From assembly GCA_944391685.1 (NCBI GenBank), contig CALXUM010000017.1, positions 1-36,706 of the forward strand: a stretch of 36,706 nt of DNA. Direction: 5' to 3'. Below the pieces are notes generated by a model that was given only the letters and a program-made list of their open reading frames with translations, was not told where the DNA came from and did not search any database. The translations under genes and the position numbers were made by a program. Positions 34,063 through 36,706 of the stretch are shown here, in pieces. Within the stretch, counting starts at the first letter, position 1. Every line of letters begins with the position of its first letter. Source of the DNA: an uncultured Alphaproteobacteria bacterium. GTDB lineage: Bacteria > Pseudomonadota > Alphaproteobacteria > RF32 > CAG-239.

Positions 34063-36369
34063 TTATCTATCATTGAAATACATATAAGTAGGGATAAATC
34101 CTCCCATTTGAGGATAAATTTTTAACAACTGATTGTTTTGTGTCCCTACAAAATCAGGATTTAAAAGCTCTGTTGCACTTTTTTTAACTATATTATTTTG
34201 CAACTTTTTCAAAGGTTGATACCAATTCAGATTATCAACGGGTTTTTCTCCTTGCCCTCTCAAACGTTGATTGGAAAGCAAATTCAAACGATTTTCGGCT
34301 GTATTGCCAATTTCTGACAAGCGGTTAAACTGCGTTGCATTCTTTTTTAAGCTTTGCTCCAACTGATTAAATTTATTTGGTCTTAAGCTATCTGCCAAAC
34401 TTGAGCGATAGTCTAAAGCAGAAGCCGCCATATTTTGATCTAAGCCGTTGTTTTGTTTAATTTGTGTAAACAATCCTTGCGAAAATGCATTTTTTTCCAA
34501 AGGTGTCATCGTCTGCAAAGCACCGGACTGATTATTCAAACCGAAACGATAAGCTTGCTCAAGATTAAATGCTTTATCTTTACCTTTTAAGGCATTGGCA
34601 TAAAGCTTGGAATAATTATTTTGTGCTTGTTCAAGAGCTCCATAGTCAATGGAATTTGAATTTTTGGCAGCCAGCACCATGTCATCAAGCTCATTTTTAA
34701 TCCGGTAGATACTTTCCAAACTTCCGGCTTTTTGTGAGCTTTTATCAATTCCTTGTAAAACAGCTTGTTGCATCCCAGCTCTGGCATCTCCCGACAACCC
34801 GGCGTAAGCCCTTGAAATATGGGGCAATCTGGAGTTGACAACAGCTCCTTTACCTGCTATTCTATTCATGATATCTGGATGCAATTTATCTGCTCGATTA
34901 CCAGATACGCGCCCATACAAGGATAAATCTTGCATGGGCATTTTAAATTGATTGGCAACATAATTAGCATCAGTATTAAATTTATTAAAAATTTTTCCAT
35001 CCCTCAAAATCACCATATCAAAAAAAGGTTCAAATGTTTTATTGTTTAAATATTTTTTTAGATAATACCTTTGTTTAAATTTTGCAGGATTTGTTTGTGT
35101 ATATATTACATCAGGATTTTGAAATGTATTGTTCAAAGTTCGAACATATGTATTTCTTTGAGGACGCAAAAAATGATTTATATCCTCAGACAAATTTTTC
35201 CCACTTAATGCGGCTCTGTCCTGTAACAGTTTTTTGTATTCGCTTTTTGTACGTCCATAACTGGGATTAAATTTACTTTCAGGAACGATACTTTCAAAAT
35301 ATTCTCTGGGAGCAAAGTCCACCACATCATCTGCGGCATGTTCAAGCACATATTGCTCTGTTTTAGGTTTTTGAGCAGCTATTGTCTGCGGCAGATTAAT
35401 TTTATGATCTAAAGATTGTTGCAACATATTTGCAGTTTGATTATTTAGATTTTTGGATGTCTTAGGAATTTGACTTAATGCTTGCTCAGCAATATCATCA
35501 CTTTGCTTAATTCCTCTCTTAACCAAAGACATTGCCTGTGGATTATTAATCACATTTTTTAGTCCACCTTTAAGCCCGTAGGTAGAAGCTTTGAAGCTGA
35601 AAGGTTTGATTGCAGCATCTAACAACTTTTGTCCGGCCACCCCTCCAAAGCCGCCTAAAATAGAACCGGTAACCATGTTTTGCGGTAAATCAGACCATGT
35701 GTCTGAACCGGTAGCTCCCGTAACCATTCCCTCTAACATACCTGAGGTTCCCGCCAAACCGGTTCCTTTAAGTCCTGCCTTACCTAAGCCTTTGACTATA
35801 GCAGAACCTAAACCCATCATATTCCCGCCAAGTTCTGAAATACTTCCGCCGATACGAGCAGCTTTTCCGGTTCCTTCAGCATCTTTTTGAGCTAAATACT
35901 CATCTTCATTATCCCAGCCCAAGCGACGGAGAGCCCAATCACTTCCTCCTAAGGTTAATCCATTTAAAGCCTTTTTTGCCCCATAACCTACATCTGCCAA
36001 ATCAGATTTTATTTCTTTATTTAATACGTTACCAAATTTTGATGCCTCATCTCCCAATTTTTCATACCAAGATGTTTCATTGGATATTGTTGGCTGAGTT
36101 TGTTTGTTTTTAATATTATCGGCAATATTGGAAGAGCCGAAACCATAGTTGTTATCAGCCTTGCCCCAGAAGTTAGTACCGTATTGCGGGTAGTTTTTAG
36201 TTATTCCTTGGTTGTTATAACCTTCTATCAAACTGTTTTCTCTTCTTTGCCGAGCCATTTGATATTCTATCTCGTCTTTTGTTGAAAATCCGCTATGGTC
36301 AACGCCATAGGTGTCTATCTTTTTACCATCTGCTACATAGCCTAATGGTGATTTATAATTACTAAACAT
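34063..36369 (-). CDS. Large protein with shared N-terminal module and possible BECR-type nuclease segment
   Basis: This 768-residue protein has no signal peptide. Residues 1-93 (MFSNYKSPLGYVADGKK... to NIKNKQ) are the module shared with the GH108 gene at 3815. Residues about 165-245 are Gly/Met-rich and partly hydrophobic (GGSISELGGNMMGLGSAIVKG), like internal or membrane-crossing parts of phage and polyvalent proteins. Residues about 400-475 (NTYVRTLNNTFQNPDVIYTQ, then FFDMVILRDGKIFNKFNT) loosely fit phage-type Barnase-EndoU-ColicinE5-RelE nucleases. The C-terminal third is Asn/Gln-rich and helical. The whole suggests a polymorphic toxin-like or phage-derived effector. That reading is inference, the nuclease match is weak, and the fold should be tested. 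It is divergent from a lipoprotein gene. Confidence 0.65.
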   Translation of the reverse strand: MFSNYKSPLGYVADGKKIDTYGVDHSGFSTKDEIEYQMARQRRENSLIEGYNNQGITKNYPQYGTNFWGKADNNYGFGSSNIADNIKNKQTQPTISNETSWYEKLGDEASKFGNVLNKEIKSDLADVGYGAKKALNGLTLGGSDWALRRLGWDNEDEYLAQKDAEGTGKAARIGGSISELGGNMMGLGSAIVKGLGKAGLKGTGLAGTSGMLEGMVTGATGSDTWSDLPQNMVTGSILGGFGGVAGQKLLDAAIKPFSFKASTYGLKGGLKNVINNPQAMSLVKRGIKQSDDIAEQALSQIPKTSKNLNNQTANMLQQSLDHKINLPQTIAAQKPKTEQYVLEHAADDVVDFAPREYFESIVPESKFNPSYGRTKSEYKKLLQDRAALSGKNLSEDINHFLRPQRNTYVRTLNNTFQNPDVIYTQTNPAKFKQRYYLKKYLNNKTFEPFFDMVILRDGKIFNKFNTDANYVANQFKMPMQDLSLYGRVSGNRADKLHPDIMNRIAGKGAVVNSRLPHISRAYAGLSGDARAGMQQAVLQGIDKSSQKAGSLESIYRIKNELDDMVLAAKNSNSIDYGALEQAQNNYSKLYANALKGKDKAFNLEQAYRFGLNNQSGALQTMTPLEKNAFSQGLFTQIKQNNGLDQNMAASALDYRSSLADSLRPNKFNQLEQSLKKNATQFNRLSEIGNTAENRLNLLSNQRLRGQGEKPVDNLNWYQPLKKLQNNIVKKSATELLNPDFVGTQNNQLLKIYPQMGGFIPTYMYFNDR

Positions 36370-36464
36370 TGTTTTTATTCTCCTCTATAAACAATTGTTG
36401 TTATACTAAACACGTAATATAGCAAATTGTTTTATAAAATGCAAGTATAGGTTGTAAAAATATT
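36370..36464 (-). promoter_or_regulatory. Duplicated promoter region, copy A
   Basis: Minus-strand -35 TTGCAT (36439-36444), 17-base spacer, and -10 TATATT (36416-36421). An AGAGGAG site lies close before the start at 36369. Nearly identical to 3816-3910. Confidence 0.7.
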
Positions 36465-36494
36465 TCAGACCTATGGAAAAGTTCCCGAAATCCC

Positions 36495-36582
36495 CTCTTT
36501 TTAGCCTTAACAATATCTTCAACTTTTAAGTTTAAGATTCTTGGTAAATAACTTTATCGGAGTTTGGTGATGAAAAAAGTTT
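36495..36582 (+). repeat. Duplicated leader of an exported-protein gene, copy 2
   Basis: Matches 2042-2129 without gaps over 88 bp. One block of about 11 bases (GATTCTTGGT region) differs from the first copy. It contains the ribosome binding site CGGAG and the start codons of the next gene. Confidence 0.85.
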
Positions 36583-36706
36583 TATTAGCTTGTATGGCTG
36601 TTTTGCTGATAACAACTGCTTGTAGTTTATTTACGCAAAATAAAGAAGAAAAATTTGTTAACCCCCTGTTTTATGAAAAAATGATTTCCATTGAATATCC
36701 TGAATT
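36570..36706 (+). CDS. Putative lipoprotein, partial at right edge
   Basis: The visible 45 residues begin MKKVLLACMAVLLITTACS: a signal peptide ending in a lipobox (ITTAC), so Cys18 would be lipidated and the protein anchored in a membrane facing the periplasm. The remainder (LFTQNKEEKFVNPLFY) is hydrophilic. CGGAG lies 7-8 bases before ATG 36570. It shares its leader with the LprI-like gene at 2117 and is divergent from the 768-residue gene. The 3' end is outside the window, so the family is unknown. Confidence 0.75.
   Translation, partial: MKKVLLACMAVLLITTACSLFTQNKEEKFVNPLFYEKMISIEYPE

Overview
The window looks like the chromosome of an AT-rich, host-associated alphaproteobacterium, probably one of the uncultured gut lineages with at least partly anaerobic metabolism. 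Lineage clues are a GapR (DUF2312) nucleoid protein, a transhydrogenase split into three genes, a 41-residue L36 and standard groES-groEL, htpG, lepA and ettA. The anaerobic clue is HydF, the GTPase scaffold for [FeFe]-hydrogenase maturation. No phage structural module, IS transposase or CRISPR array is visible. The species assignment is inference.

Layout. 1-613 is gene-poor: a 52-bp direct repeat, a 42-bp gene relic, and a structured RNA candidate ending in a strong terminator just before a small XRE regulator. 917-3815 is accessory: a two-gene operon, a Sec-exported LprI-like protein, and a frameshifted GH108 muramidase with a duplicated N-terminal module. 3992-11543 is mostly housekeeping: PfkB kinase, ferredoxin, HtpG, prepilin peptidase, a voltage-gated-type cation channel, GroESL and a TM2 protein. 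After tRNA-Gly, 12003-16635 is a nonulosonate (sialic-acid-type) cassette: GT29 glycosyltransferase, NeuB, an unusual ParB-like/nucleotidyltransferase protein, and a NeuA-HAD fusion. 16698-20147 holds a membrane protein, an NSS symporter, a ROK kinase, an ASCH protein and tRNA-Ser. 20222-34022 holds a relic of the N-terminal module, a flavoprotein, HydF, PntB/PntAB/PntAA, a chromate-transporter pair, GapR, pyruvate kinase, L36, two unknowns, EttA, a GNAT enzyme and LepA. 34063-36706 returns to the accessory family: a 768-residue protein with the same N-terminal module, divergent from a lipoprotein cut by the window edge.

Two parts deserve most attention. (1) The module family: about 93 N-terminal residues plus about 93 bp of promoter DNA are duplicated almost identically in front of unrelated C-termini (a GH108 muramidase; a long Gly-rich protein with a possible BECR-type nuclease segment). 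Broken copies lie at 331-372 and beside tRNA-Ser, and the same promoter core precedes a third gene. Genes for Sec-exported proteins, one LprI-like (lysozyme-inhibitor family), lie next to these genes and share their own duplicated 88-bp leader. This resembles a polymorphic effector/immunity family; that function is inference. (2) The sialylation cassette resembles the animal pathway in architecture (GT29, synthase, CMAS-like NeuA-HAD fusion, with a ROK kinase nearby). Its GT29 gene carries a single-base frameshift in an A7 tract, suggesting on/off switching, slippage or a sequence error.
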